A DNA stretch of 64,000 nt from Tetrastigma voinierianum (GCA_016808115.1 JAEQBH010005431.1:186001-250000), one strand, 5' to 3'. Shown: positions 12,122 to 24,688, counted from the first letter of the stretch. The notes: generated by a model not told the origin, from the sequence alone. Program-made: numbers and translations.

Positions 12122-12600
12122 ATTGAAACGGTTAATTCTGCTTGATATCTCTCAAGGAAAAAGGGAATAACTGCAACTTGATCACATTTGGGTTCACCCC
12201 ATTCATCTTCACTATGTTTGCCATCCTTAAAAATCTGCTTAAATGTTCATTAGGGTCCTCACTTGGATGCCTTGTGAACTGGTTTTGTTGTACCATAGTG
12301 ATTATGGTAGTTTTAAGTTCAAAATTTTTGGCTTCAATGGGTAGTTGTCTTACTGCTAAATACTCTAATCTAATTACTGGTCTTCAGAAATCCTCCATAG
12401 TTCTCTGCCTTTGTTGAGGTCCTCCTGTTTCTATAGGCATGTTCTAGTTAACCTCTCTTTGTTCAGCCATTGTAGCTTCTTCAACTGCTCTCACTTTTTT
12501 TAACTTCCTCAGTATTTTCTCTATTTCAGTGTCTAGTGGCAATCATTCAGCTTCTGGCCTCCTATGCATGTGATAGGAACCTGAAATTATAGCACTGCAC
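12122..12600 (-). pseudogene. T1 gag remnant, N-terminal half
   Basis: The minus strand reads SEDPNEHLSRFLRMANIV, KMNGVNPNVIKLQ and LFPFSLRD. These are the SEDPxxHLxxFL, K.NGV...xIKL and LFPFSLRDxA landmarks of plant Ty3/gypsy gag. It stops where L1 begins and resumes at 2660. The segment from about 12225 to 12130 reads in one frame without a stop. It would be the capsid-forming part of Gag. Confidence 0.7.
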
Positions 12601-12968
12601 TGAAATCAAAGTGAGAATCACTGAGATAGAGCCAGTCCACCAATCTCGATTAAGAAAAATAGAAAGATATGCAAGCGAATTATTTATTTTTAGTTAGAAC
12701 CATTTTTCAAATTTTCTAAAAATTTGATAGAAGTAAAAATGTTCAAATTAGCAATTTCCTTTTTGGTTGGAATATTGATCTACAAATTTCTTGATTGATC
12801 CCCAACAACTACGCTAAAAACTTGTTGATGCCTAATATAGATCAGGTATTGTGATACTGTTACAAGAGACTAAGCTAAAGTCTCCTGGAACTACACCAAA
12901 AAACTTGTTGTTCAGACCAGAGTTTCTACTTCTTTTTACTTTAATATATTTATAAATTCAATTTGGTC
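12601..12968 (-). other. T1 leader between LTR and gag
   Basis: Non-coding, AT-rich. No clear primer-binding site could be read beside the LTR end. Confidence 0.4.
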
Positions 12969-14735
12969 TGCATCACTGCAAGTGCACGATTCACAACAAG
13001 TAATAAAGTGGATTTTCAAGTCCAGATATCGTTCCCATAGAGATTGATAAGAAAATCTTAAGATCAAGTACCCTAACTACTTAAGAACATCACTATTTGA
13101 TACTTCAGTTTTCATTTATTGTAAACCAACTAATAAAATCGAAATAACTGTATTTTTGTAGATTTTTCTTTAATTGAAGAATGTTTAAATATTAAAGATT
13201 TCTCTGAGATTTAATAAAAATAAGGAATGATAATTAGTATGATCGTCGGTTGCATAATGTTCAAAAAACAAAACATAGTTATGGGTTTGAATCCTGAATT
13301 TGTCAAGGACATATTGATATAGTCTTGAAGCCACCTTCAACCACTACATACATTTCACCATTTAGGCCCAACATGTTCCTGGCGGAACTGGCTGTATCTA
13401 AAAGTACATTTTGAGGATCTGGAGTTCCTCTATGGTTGAGTTTGTTTTCTTCAAAATAATGTAAATCAGCTGGATCATACATTAGAAGCCTAACATATGC
13501 ATGGGCAGATAGCCTGACCTCTCAATCATGAATCTAGTTTTCAAATTAACATTGAGATTAGAATAATATCTTCCGAGGCCGAGGCAGATTATTATACCGA
13601 AGAGAGATGAAACCTCTAAATATTAGCGATACTTCATCGGTTGTCCTTATCTGCGGGAACACGCCTGCTTTACGTCGCTCGAGAAGGCAGCTTCCTTGAA
13701 GTTAGAGGTTTGAACAGCACATGTGATTTATCACAGTAATATTTGGAGTTCCTTAGTTCTAAGATATCAATTTAGCATACCCTTAAGTTATTGATCTTTG
13801 CTCTCAAGAACACATCATGCAGTATGCGTAGGAGCGTCGTGAAAATAAGCGAATCTATTTCTTTTGGGTATACCGATCGAATAAATTAATCTTCAAATCC
13901 ACAACTTACATTAAGATAATACAAAAATGATAATCAAATCACCAATCCTTTCCTAGAGGGAGCTTAGCCTTCCATAACTGGATCACACATGACAATGACT
14001 TGTTGTTTAAACAAATTCATTGAAAATGTAATAAAAAACTGAAGAAAAGGATTTCCATAAATATTTCTTTCAGACGGTAATGGAGCTTAATAGTTAAGGA
14101 TCACAACTCAATATTGCAGCTTGGATCAACTACTTTAATTCTAAAAATGAAAATCTAAGAAGAAAAGAAAAAAAGAAAAAAATGTACAAAGCCTTCCTTT
14201 TCTCTTTGTCTCTCTCCCCCTTTGTATTTCCTCCTCCATTTTTGTATATCTTTGGGGTCTCTCTTCACTGTTCCCTATCTCTTCAAGCCCACTAGATGAA
14301 TCGACAATTAGTAAAATGTCACGACAAATTATCACCATATTTGTCATCAGGTTGTCGTGACAATTCTTCTTTTTATGATACAACTCTCTTCTAACTGATT
14401 GTCACGAAAAAAATTTAGGTTGTCGTGACAATTTTCAAGTGTTTCTTCAAGAGCTCTTCTCAGCTTTTGTTGCGACAATTGTTTGAATGTTGCAACAATT
14501 TTTCTGTTATTTGCCTTTTGTTTTGTCATGACAATTGGTTAAATGTCACAACAAATTTTATTCTTAGACTTGGTCTTTTCAGTTGCTTTTCTTGCTCTTT
14601 TTGTTTCTTTTGATCTTGGTTTCTACAAAACAAAAAATTTGGTGAATACTACATAATTTTGCATTAAAATAAGCAATAAGTTCCCATTTATGCATGAAAA
14701 ATGGGTTTAAAACTAGATGAGTTTCACACTCATCA
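12969..14735 (-). repeat. T1 5' LTR
   Basis: On the minus strand it begins TGATGAGTGTGAAACTC and ends near GTGATGCA. The T2 LTR (about 44075-46927) begins TGATGAGTC and shares its distal end (AGTGGAT..TTCAAGTCC.. ATATCG). Between 14310 and 14560 there are at least seven copies of the palindromic word TGTCGTGACA or close variants. Confidence 0.65.
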
Positions 14736-14935
14736 ATTGTACTCCAATAACAATAGGAGCTCGACTAAGTCAAAACATATTGACATTAAGTTTCTAATAG
14801 TCAAGGAAAGGGTTGAGAGTCAGTGTATGCATAAAGCACATTGGCTGGCTCGTAGCGTGGATCACGCTCGCGAGGTTTACCACCCAAGGTCTTTCATGAG
14901 AACACTGCTCATATGAGTGTTGTATCAATAGATGA
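14736..14935 (+). pseudogene. Ty1/copia RNase H C-terminal remnant
   Basis: The reading SNNNRSSTKSKHIDIKFLIV followed by KERVES, then in other frames EHIG-like, LPPK-like and HEH-like residues, is the classic end of plant Ty1/copia polyproteins (RNase H, SKHIDI motif). The frame is open from the T1 border to about 14915, but frameshifts near 14845 corrupt the tail. T1 inserted just upstream of this motif. RNase H degrades the RNA template during reverse transcription. A dead fragment. Confidence 0.75.
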
Positions 14936-15304
14936 TATGTGATTTACGTGGAAGTTCGTATTCAGATGTCATTCAGTTATAGACATATTTATGAACATTT
15001 TCTGCAAAATAAAGTTTATGTTTCAGCTTCAATCTGAATCTATTCATTTTGCTATCATTGAAGAATAAAGTTAGACTAGTTGGAAATAGGCATGTTTAAG
15101 ATCACATTACATGCAATTTCCATGCTACACATTTATACTTGATCTATGTCTTTGTTCATTATATTGATGTATGTGACCATTGATGGGTCTAGTCACGATA
15201 CATGTAATAAAAATTGTTTATTAGTGAAGTTTTGATATAGATAGCAATTTTGAGCTCATAAGATTATTTCATCATGCATAATTGTACATAGATATATGTG
15301 ACCC

Positions 15305-15315
15305 AAGTAAGAGAT
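15305..15315 (+). promoter_or_regulatory. Copia polypurine tract
   Basis: AAGTAAGAGAT directly before TGTTGG, a variant of the AAGTGGGAGATTGTTGG junction typical of plant copia elements. Confidence 0.7.
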
Positions 15316-16100
15316 TGTTGGATATTTATCCAATATGCAGGTCTACACATATCATTGATTATGTATTAAATGCTATCTAAAAGATGCAACTTCTGTGAAG
15401 TGATCTTATAAGGTTTAATTAATGGAGTTAAATCACAATTAGTATGGACATTCAATGTGTAGATACCAAATGTCTTATTTTTTATTTTATGATGGGCTAA
15501 ATTAAAAATAAGAAATAAGAAGTCATGAATCTTCATGAAGATGAATGTATCATGAATCCTCTTAATTAAAAGAGATGTATCATGAATCTAAAGATGTATC
15601 ATTAATTAAAAGATGTACCATTACTCTTTTTATGTATCATGAATCTATTATGAATAGGGACACTTGATAAATTTACCTATTATAGAATAAATAATTGTTA
15701 AATGATAATAGATTGAACAATATTTCCAATTATACGTGGTTTTGGACACATAAGCAATGAGGTGGACAAAAAATATTATAATATTTAAAATTCTATCCTA
15801 ATTCAACCCCATCTCATGTTTGGCATTATCGACCCTAAACCCTAGAGGCACTAAGATCGGATATTCCTCTAAAAAATGAAATAGGTCGATAAACTCTTAT
15901 TCCAAAAATTGTATTAAACCCTACAAAATCAGACTTAGCATGATGTCTAGAAATATTTAGGTCTTATGGAATTTCTGGATTGAAATTGAATTTCTTGCTT
16001 GTACTTGGAATATTTTCATACTTTATCTCATTTCAGCGAGTATAGACATAATACTTGAACCCAAAAGGTTTTTCGGTTTATAAAAGACGGTAGCTTGAAT
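15316..16100 (+). repeat. Copia 3' LTR (right end uncertain)
   Basis: It starts TGTTGGATAT after the polypurine tract. It contains short repeats of GATGTATCATGAATCT (15545-15650). I could not fix the CA end or find the partner LTR, which would lie left of the window. Confidence 0.5.
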
Positions 16101-17094
16101 GGAAAATAATTTCAAGCTGGTTTAATACTTGAATTTGGAAACTTCTCAAATTTTGGTTCAAATTGTGTAAGCATCTTCTTTGTTGGGCTCATGATTTCAA
16201 CATCAATGAATATGTAATTTTTTTAGTACTTGATATATTTCAAAAGACCTCTACAACTTAACCTGGTGCTATGTGAAATTTCTCCTCTCTTTCAAAATAG
16301 TATTGATTTGTAAATGCAATTCTTTTATTGTATGGCTTAGTTAAAAGGCCCAACAATTTTCCTTTCTGCACTTTCTGCCATGATGTGTAAATTTCCTTTT
16401 CTATTAAACAACCAAATTTATCCAGTTTTATCTCTTTGTTCAACCTACTGAAATAGACAAATTTAAGCACTTTTCTTTCTCAATTATGTTTATTTTATTA
16501 AGCTCAACAGTTTTTGCTTCTCTCAGCAACCGAAGAGGAGAGGGTGACTGCTTCTCTTCTTGATTCAAATGACACAGTTTTGACTCATTGCATAAGACTT
16601 TCAATACTCCTACTCTCATGGATTTGCATGAACCAATAGACAATGGTAGCGTTGCTTGGTGCTGACAGTACTAATGAAGCTTCATTTCAAGTTTTGATTA
16701 TGTCATCTAATATTGAGGAGTCAGAGCCTTCTATAGAGTGGACGACCACAAGGAAAGAAGAAGATTCCTTTATATGGTGCAAATTAGTGGTTTTATATAT
16801 GAGTTAGACTTGGTGACCTTTGTACTTGGAAGGTTTTTGTGACATAGTTTCTCGCGACTTATTTTTTGGATATTATCATCTTTATGACTATTTTAAAGCA
16901 TTATTATTAGTTATGACGTTATTTTACTAGTAGTTTTTCGATAATTGGTAATTTATTGAGAAGTTGCATTAATGAAACGCAGATTGATGTTTGATGACAC
17001 TTATGGTTTTGGTATTCATGAAATATTCATCCAGGGGAGTTGTTGATGTGTTTTCAAGGTCATTTTAATGACTAAGCTATATATGATTCACATG
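16101..17094. other. Unassigned AT-rich stretch
   Basis: Two minus-strand frames (16258-16470 and 16440-16643) overlap and could be one decayed exon, but neither resembles a family I know. No RNA gene or repeat was seen. Confidence 0.3.
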
Positions 17095-17345
17095 TTTTGT
17101 ACTAAACTCATATTTTCAAAACGCGATTTCATTTCATAATTTCATACTGAAATCGTATCTTCAAAACACGATTTCACAATTTTATATTGAAATTATATTT
17201 TCAAAACACGATTTCATAATTATACATTGAAAAACGTGTCTTTAAAATACAACTTCATAATTTTACACTAAAGTCATATCTTCAAAACACGACTTCACAA
17301 TTTTATTTTAAATTGTATCTTCAGCTAGACTTCATAAATTTACAA
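17095..17345. repeat. Tandem array, period about 55 bp, left part
   Basis: Five imperfect units of the form TTCAAAACACGATTTCA + TAATTTTATACTGAAAT. The same repeat resumes at 22430-22530, after element A. Confidence 0.8.
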
Positions 17346-18764
17346 TTAAGTAAGTGTCTTACCTTAAGCGGAAAATTTAAAATTTTCTAAAAGTTAAAAA
17401 TTTAAATAATAAATTGTTGAAATGGCTTAGGGGAAACAGAAAATTGCTAGAGGCTCGGATGATGAAGCGGACTACGCGGGTTGGAGTGCGTCTCCGCAAC
17501 CGAGTAACTCGAGAAAGTTTATTTGGATTCCTAGGTAGTGGGAATTCGCATGAATTTTAAGTTAGTGTCTAGTAACGAATGAGATTTTCTTAAAAATCTC
17601 GACGGTTAAGAAATGACTTGAGTTAAGAAGTTAATTTAAAATAAATTGGGCGAGACAAAAATAAATTGTTTCGGAGACGAAACTTGAACCGGGCGAGGTC
17701 GTGGAGCGCTCAAAGTGGGCCCCACGTCCAGCATGCTTAAATGGACAAAAAGGAAAAGGAAGAAAAGCTCATTTTTTAGAAATTTGGGCGCGATGAGTGA
17801 GAAGGGGCGTGAGTTAGGAAGGCCGAGAGAAACTCCTCCTTCTCTCTATGATTTACGGAGATCGGGTGGTCGAATCTGTCGAGCTAAGATTTAAAGTTCA
17901 TCTCGGCGAGGAGCTATGCGTGGAGTGCAAACGGCAACGTAGTTTCAAAGATTCAAATTTGGGGAGAAGAAAATCACAAAGTGAGCTTTACCTTCTCTCT
18001 AAGATTTATAGCGTCAAACGGCTCGAGTTCAGTCGGGCGAGGAGCTTGAAAGTCGGAGTGCTCGTCGAGGCAAAGGCTTGGACACGAAATCAGGGCCTGC
18101 CCAGGGCTCGGCGAAAGTTCGGGAAGGACGTGGGTCTCGGGTCTTCGAGACTCCAAAAAGTTTCGTCTTCGCTCCAAGAGGTAGGGATTTTCTCCTACTC
18201 CGGTTATTCTTACTTAAGGGTCATTCAATGGCCGTGTGGTTCAATAAGCGGGTAAGAATTTGGTTTAAGAGGGGACATTTGGCTTTATTGCTACCCACAT
18301 TTTGGAGTCTTGTTTAGGATCAGATTTGGGGTGATTAAATTAACTCAATTCAAAGAGGTGTTTTGGACCCGATTTGTAGGCCATTTTTGGGCGATTTCAC
18401 CGGTTGAAGTGTTATTATTGAATAACTTTGGATTGTCTTGTGGATTTTTTCTGGTCTGTTTTGTAGCCTGTAGTGGCTGTTTTTGCAGCTGATTCTGGCT
18501 GGTTTTGAGGCAAGGTTTATGGCCTCATTGTAGCATGTTTTATAGCCGTGCATGGGCTGCTTAGTGTGCTGATTTTGTGGAATGTTCATGTATGTGTGCA
18601 ATTATATTGACTTTGAATGAACGATGTATGGAAATTATAAGTGTGTGACATGATATAGAAATGCAGAGTGCATTGCATTGCATTATGCATGGGGCGTTTT
18701 GGGGGGTTGTGGGAAGGCCCCCTTTTGTTTGGGACATCTTTGTTCAGTTTCAGTTAATTTTGAT

Positions 18765-19065
18765 TAGATAAAATGAGGAATTGGGGTAGTATCTTTTAAG
18801 GAAATTGTAGCCCCATATGAGAACTTGATGTTAGGCTTTTGAATCACCTAAATCGGACCCCTATAACTCAAGTTACGGTCCGTTTTAGGCACTTCTTGTT
18901 TTGGCCGAACCCTCTTTATTACAGGTATTAGGACTGATTTTGATTGGGAAAATGAGGATTTAGGCTAGTATCCTTCAAAGAAATTGTGTCATGAGAACTT
19001 GAAGTTAGACTTTTGAATCACCCAGGCTCGGACCTCTATAACTCAAGTTATGGTCAGGGATCATT
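18765..19065 (+). repeat. Direct repeat within A (two copies of about 115 bp)
   Basis: The copies at 18768-18885 and 18945-19060 share AAATGAGGA, TTGAATCACC and CCTCTATAACTCAAGTTA-like blocks. B lacks the corresponding segment. Confidence 0.75.
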
Positions 19066-20090
19066 GTGTTCGAAGGGTTATGTGTTTAATCATGGTTTCG
19101 AGGAATTTGTGGTAATACCTTGAAAATGTGTTTGAGGATGAGTTTTGTGCCACATTTATGACTATTTAGCGTTCCATATTGGGGCGGGTTGATAGCGGAG
19201 TAATGAATGGGACACTTAGGGATGAGTGGTGAAATTAGCCTGGCATTGGGGCAGCCTTATTTATAGCGTGCGGCGGGCAAGCTGGCGCCATGCTATAGCG
19301 TGGGGACATGTTTAGTATTTTTGTTTGTTTGCCTACAAGCTTGGATGGCCCATAAACCTTGTTCAAACTCAGGTCGTGTGTTCTTAGACTCTATGGAAAA
19401 ATCTTGAACTCTAGAATCTGACCACATGCTTTTCAATGGCAATTGGTGCTCACATCCTTGTTGGAAAAAAAATTGATTGTTACAATAAGTGTGCTAATTA
19501 TTGGTTGTGTAGATGTGAGGAGTTGTGTACTGAAGTGGCCATTACATGGCGAGGTTAGCCAGAGCTATCTTAGAATGCATGATGGGTTTTTGGATGCTTT
19601 AGGAAATGAGGTGTGTCATTACTTGCCTAGGTAGTGACTTGATGAAATGTGAACATATTGTTGTGTGTTAATTTTTGTTAATATATGCAAGCTAGATATA
19701 TTAACATGAATTATTGTGAATTGAATGTGCGTTTAAATCTTATTTGAAGACATACTAGAATAGTAGGTGTGAGTGCATGACATGAATTAAATCGGAGGGT
19801 TGTTCAAAACAATAAAAAAATTTTGGAAAGTTGTCCGAAGAATTGTGTTGGGAAATCGTCCAACGATTCACGTCGGAGAGGTCCATAAATTGTTTCGGAG
19901 AGTTACCTAACAAATTCACCTCGGAGGATTGTCCAACGTATTTATATCAGAGGGTTGCATGCAAATAAAACAAATATCTTTGTTTTGAAAACAGTTTTTC
20001 ATACATGGCATATTGCATGTTGAGAGGAAGTTGGTGAAGGACTTGAGTACGGGATCATGAGGAGTAACATCATTCATGTCATATAGATTC

Positions 20091-21839
20091 TATGACGCCC
20101 CAAAAGCTGGGGTGTCCCGTTGACCATAGTCAACATGTGGAAAACCTGTATGTCTCATATCATGAGACCCACACGTGAGTAAAAATGGCTACATTGGCAC
20201 ACATCATACTGCAAAATATATCGACCAACTATATTACAATGGTTCAAGAGTTAATTTCACTCTTAATACAAACATATATTAAAATTAAAAATTCTAATAC
20301 ATGTTATACAAAAATATCAAAGCCACATGTTGGCTTTGTTTTCAAAAGCGGCCTCTAATGAGCGTCGTCTTCCCGAACACTCCCTGTACCTGAAATAATG
20401 ATCCCTTGACAAGGTGAACAATGCCCTGTAGTGATAATCTCCTACATGGATTACTCCCCACCTAAGTGCACATGTAATGGCAACCAAACACATTCAAGCA
20501 AATGCATGATCCTACTTGAATGTCTACATGCCCAATCTCATGTCTCGAATCCTCACCGACTCCCTCACACATACCTAAGCCATGTATGAAAATAATTTCT
20601 TTTCCAAACAAAATATTTGTTTTAATTGCAGAGCTGACCCTCTCCGGAGTATAATACGTTGGACAATCCTCGGTGAATTTGTTGGGTAACTCTCAAAAAC
20701 AATTCATGGGCCGCCGACGTGAATTATTGGACAATTTCCCAACCTACAATTCTTGGACAACTTTCAATAAAATTATTTTTAAAATAATTTTACAAAAGAA
20801 TTCATCGTTTGGACAACCCTCCGATTTATTTGTCATGCACTCACACCTACTATTCTAAGGTGCCCTAGTGCATATGAAATACATTATGTCATTTCCAAAT
20901 AACACATGCTAATATATATCAATCATGCATATATTAACAAAATTCACATACTAATCACATGTTATTTATCCATAGCAATAACATCAAAATTAGCTCATAT
21001 GGGCTAATAAACAATTTAAAAAATTCATTTTGAACACTTGAACAACACAAACCACACCGCAATCATGTGAAACGATTACAACCACAGGTCACCGTCGCAC
21101 GTTCGCGACCCGCTATTGGTGATTTTACTCAATCGGTCAAAATCGATGGAGCCAGCTCTGGCCATCAGGCCTTAACAAATCCCCATCCATTAAAATGACT
21201 CTTAGCCAAAAAAATAAATCAAGTAGGAGAAGACCCCTACTTCTTGGAGTTTTCGAAACTCCACAAAATCGATGTCCACGCGTAGCCCTTGTAGCGTAGA
21301 TCGACTTTGGCTTGCGGCTCGACGAGAGCAGACGAGTTCAGCCGGAAATCTAGAGAGGGAAGTTGGTCTTTTCTCTCCAAAACCGGTTGCCCCCCTTCAT
21401 TGCACGTTTTTTGCAAAATGGAGAAGAAGAAGTCTTTTCTTCTTTTCTTTTCTTTTAATTCTTTTCACTTAATTCTCTTTGTGTCCCTTTAGTTTGACTT
21501 TTAAGGGCTCTTTGACACTTGACTTAATCTAAGTCATTTATCTCAATCCTCTCACTAATCATGCAACATGTGTCACATGGGTACATGTAGTAGGTGACTT
21601 TATTAAATATCACGTCTTTCTACGAAGCTGTCATACGGCGCCGGCCTTTACAGTGCCTGAAGATGTGAAATTCCGATTGTCTCGGAATTTGACGAAAGTT
21701 GATGTGGAAGCTAGATTTCGCGAGACGATTCCAACGGTGAAGTTCGTTTCGTCATCCGAGATCTAGAAAAATTTCGGATTTTGACCGAAATTACCATTTT
21801 ACCATTTTTCATAAAATTAGAATTTTATCGGGTTTTACA
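20091..21839 (-). mobile_element. B: solo LTR inserted into A in opposite orientation
   Basis: On the minus strand it begins TGTAAAACCCG and ends GGGGCGTCA, 1.75 kb with no coding sequence. GATTC lies at 20086-20090 and again at 21840-21844, with two extra bases on the left side, so a 5-bp target duplication is likely. The flanking A sequence is collinear once B is removed. B contains the minus-strand equivalents of A 19730-20030 and of A 21865-22430, so the region reads as large inverted repeats. Confidence 0.7.
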
Positions 21840-22429
21840 GATTCCATTCTAGGATTGACATAATCGTGATTGGAATGTGCTTGTGGCATGACCATTGCAT
21901 GTGCACTTAGGTGGGGAGTAGCCCTTGTAGGATTTCACTCTGCTGGGCATTGCTCACCTAGTTGTGGGACCCCCTTTCAGGTACAAGAGATGTGCAGGGA
22001 GATGGCTGGCTATTTGGGTAGATAATAAGAAGAAAGCGGTTGTGGCTTTGATTTATATTTTGTAAAACATGTATTAAAATTCTTAATTTTGATATATGTT
22101 TTGTATAAGAGTGGTGTATATTCAAACTCTTATGGACTATGGTCCTATAGTCATGTGCTTATATTTTTTTTGTATGGATAAATAGGCCCTATGTGGCCAT
22201 TTTTACTTGTACGTGGACCGGAGTGGTCGTTGTATAATATTGGGATAGGTTGCCATGTGATTGCATAGGTTGCATTTTGGGTAGAGCTCCTCGTACAAGG
22301 AGACTACCTTACTATTTTTAATAAGTGGGTCAGGGAAAAGGGGGCCAGCGATGGTGTGGTGTCGGGTTACCCGACATCCTGAATGCCCGTGGGTTGACGG
22401 GTTGTCAAGCGGACGGGATTTGGGCGTCG

Positions 22430-22530
22430 CATCTTCAAAACCGCGACTTCCGCGATTTTACAATTTTACATTGAAATGGTGCTTGAAGACATGATTTCGC
22501 ATTTTTACTATTTAAAATCGTGTTTTAAAG
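22430..22530. repeat. Tandem array, right part
   Basis: CATCTTCAAAACCGCGACTT then TTTTACATTGAAATGGTGCT continue the 17095-17345 repeat, showing that A landed inside the array. Confidence 0.7.
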
Positions 22531-22598
22531 ATATGAAAGCGTCCCGTAATGAAACGACAGTTGGTAATAAGTGTCATAGATTTGGAATATTTATTTTG

Positions 22599-22601
<3 letters not shown>

Positions 22602-22688
<87 letters not shown>
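22602..22688. repeat. (TA)n microsatellite, 87 bp
   Basis: Uninterrupted TA run. Confidence 0.95.
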
Positions 22689-22691
<3 letters not shown>

Positions 22692-23024
22692 AAATCCTCA
22701 ATATTATTCAAGCTCCTATAAATAGGTTGTGGTCTCCAAGTCATATATACATTTTTTTCTTTCTTTCATCCCATTATAAGAGATTGACTCTTAAGAAGTT
22801 AGAGGACATGTACATCCAAGACTTGGAAGATGATAGTAGAAACATAGGATCCCAGTTATAAGCTTTGAAGATCAAAGATCGTCTATTTCTCACCATCATA
22901 TTCATTATGGATCTAGGTACGCTTCTACTTTACTTATGGTTTTGATGATTTGACATGAAAAATCTTTAGATTATTGTTTTCATCCTTGAAGTATATCTAC
23001 CTTCTAGATACTTTCTAGCTGTTG

Positions 23025-23026
<2 letters not shown>
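22689..23026. other. Segment between two (TA)n runs, unassigned
   Basis: It contains GACTTGGAAGATGATAGTAG and ATTCATTATGGATCTAGG, which look like leader sequence next to a retroelement LTR, but I could not identify ends or coding sequence. Confidence 0.25.

Positions 23027-23072
<46 letters not shown>
23027..23072. repeat. (AT)n microsatellite, 46 bp
   Basis: Uninterrupted AT run. Confidence 0.95.
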
Positions 23073-23075
<3 letters not shown>

Positions 23076-23108
23076 AAAATCTGTAAAATATAAGGATTGC
23101 GGAAGCTT

Positions 23109-23384
23109 ACGGGTTTCTTTTTTAGCGAATGAAGCATACCTGTGGATTAATTAGGTTGAATCACCGGCTTCGATCGGAACAAAATCATCAACCAAAAAGT
23201 GTCCACTATTCACGATCTAAATGTCACCGTTGAGAGATTACGAGGTTTCTTTTTTAGCGAATGAATTAGCGAATGAAGCATATCTGTGGATTAATTAGGT
23301 TGAATCACCGGCTTCGATCGGAACAAAATCATCAATCAGAAAGTGTCCACTATTTACGATCTAAATGTCACCGTTGAGAGATTA
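23109..23384 (+). repeat. Near-perfect tandem duplication of about 130 bp
   Basis: The copies at 23109-23240 and 23241-23384 share GGATTAATTAGGTTGAATCA, CCGGCTTCGATCGGAAC and GATCTAAATGTCACCGTTGA with few substitutions. The second copy has an extra AGCGAATGAATT-type 12-bp duplication. The high identity suggests a recent event. Confidence 0.85.
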
Positions 23385-24309
23385 TTGAGAAGAAAAATAA
23401 AAAACTTCGTTCTATATCTGCTTGTTTTTTTTCTTCTTCTGGTTTCATTATATTTTAGTCATGTCTTGTCAGACGTGACCTTTCATGCAGTTGGTTTTTG
23501 CAACTGCAATGCAGTTACAAATATTAACTCCTTAAATCTTAATTGTTGCCACTTGCATCATGGGCGCCATCAATTACCAACAATATATATATTTCAATCC
23601 TATATCTACTTAAATTGCTTGTAAAATATATATGGTTCCATAATATTTCATTTGCAATTTTCCATCCATTTTTCTTTGACATTTATTATAACATTAGAAA
23701 CAATCATTATATTTCAAATTAATTCTATGAAAATTTTTATTTAAAAACATAAAACGTTTGTGAGCGGTTGAAAATTAAGTTATATCATAAATAAATTTCT
23801 TTCAAGCCGTTCAATAATCATAAATTGTTTTTTTTAAATTCTACCGGTAGCCATTTATCACATAGTAATAAATCATTTGATCTGTCGATAAAAATAAAGG
23901 CAGAGTTCTGTAGTCAAATATATAGGTGAAATGATTGGGGTCTTTTTGGCTTAGGTGCCGAGTTTGAGCCTGAGTAGTGTGTTATGTGGTAGAGTTATCA
24001 TGTTCTGGGTTGCCCAGCTCATATGTGGATTAATTTGGGTGTGATAGGACTTAAATAAAACTTTTGTTTATTCACGGACTCACTCAGGATACTTCATGGT
24101 CGGGCAAAAAAAAAAAAATTTAAGGTTGAGTTGAGGTGAACTAAGTCACACTAAATTAATTTAAACATGATTATTACTTATTTAACTTAATTTCCTTATT
24201 TAACTTTTTAAAACTGTAAACTATAACAATCATAAATTAATTTGTCGTTAAAAAAATTCAATAAAAAGTATAACTAAAATCAATGCAATTTATTAGTAAG
24301 AAGAGTCTT
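23385..24309. other. AT-rich intergenic stretch
   Basis: No gene was recognised. The frame at 23343-23624 begins in the duplication and is not family-like. Confidence 0.4.
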
Positions 24310-24610
24310 TACATTTGAGGTTACAATTAGGGGTGCTAATGATGCGATCGGAGTTTGGAGTTCAATAAGCTCGGTCGGTCTCGTTAACTTTGTTCGAGTC
24401 GAGCTCGAGCTCGGTCGAGGGCTGCTGGCCGGGTCGGCCTTCTGCTCGGCCGATCTCGAGCTCACGGCTCGTTAACGTTTGAGTCGGGGAGCTTCTCTTT
24501 CGAGGTCGGTTTTGATCGAGTCAGTCAGGAGTAGTTGTGAGTTGTCTCGTTATTCATGGCCTCCCCAATTATTATATATCCACGACTAGAATCGATTAAT
24601 ATGGAATATA

Positions 24611-24688
<78 letters not shown>

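Larger units (their letters stand above)
1..14735 (-). mobile_element. T1: Tat/Ogre-like Ty3/gypsy retrotransposon, left part cut by window edge
   Basis: Read on the minus strand, the order is LTR (14735 to 12969), leader (to about 12600), gag (12600-12122, resuming at 2660-2300) and a protease remnant (1140-760), which is the usual 5' order of a Ty3/gypsy element. The gag is interrupted by the L1 insertion (2661-12116), and the two gag halves follow each other in family order across it. Reverse transcriptase and integrase would lie beyond the window start. Assignment to the Tat/Ogre branch rests on gag and protease resemblance and on an LTR shared with T2. All frames contain stops and shifts, so the copy is dead as written. 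Its right end lies inside a copia RNase H sequence, so T1 inserted into a copia element. Confidence 0.6.
17350..22430 (+). mobile_element. A: large LTR-like element inserted in a tandem array, split by B
   Basis: About 3.3 kb without B. It starts near TGTCTTACC and ends near GGGCGTC. Parallel features in B (read on the minus strand) are TTCTCCTACT followed by a TCATT(TT)AATGG block, the AGAATAGTAGGTGTGAGTGCATGACA block, and the TGTGCACTTAGGTGGGGAGT block, so A and B are relatives. The open frames at 17848-18492 fall in the LTR's presumed transcribed region and match no protein. The exact ends and target-site duplication are not resolved. Confidence 0.6.

Noticed and set aside
12969..14735. 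tRNA or rRNA genes anywhere in the window
   Set aside because: I looked for tRNA arms and rRNA-like GC-rich stretches on both strands and saw none; the GC-rich regions are retroelement coding remnants or minisatellites.
16258..16643. Overlapping minus-strand frames as one gene
   Set aside because: They match nothing I know and no splice or promoter signals support them; kept only as unassigned.
17095..17345. Centromeric satellite
   Set aside because: Only about five units on one side and two on the other with high unit divergence; a local minisatellite is the simpler reading.
22476..22721. Frames with long Tyr-Ile runs (also near 33870 and 43719)
   Set aside because: They are translations of (TA)n microsatellites.
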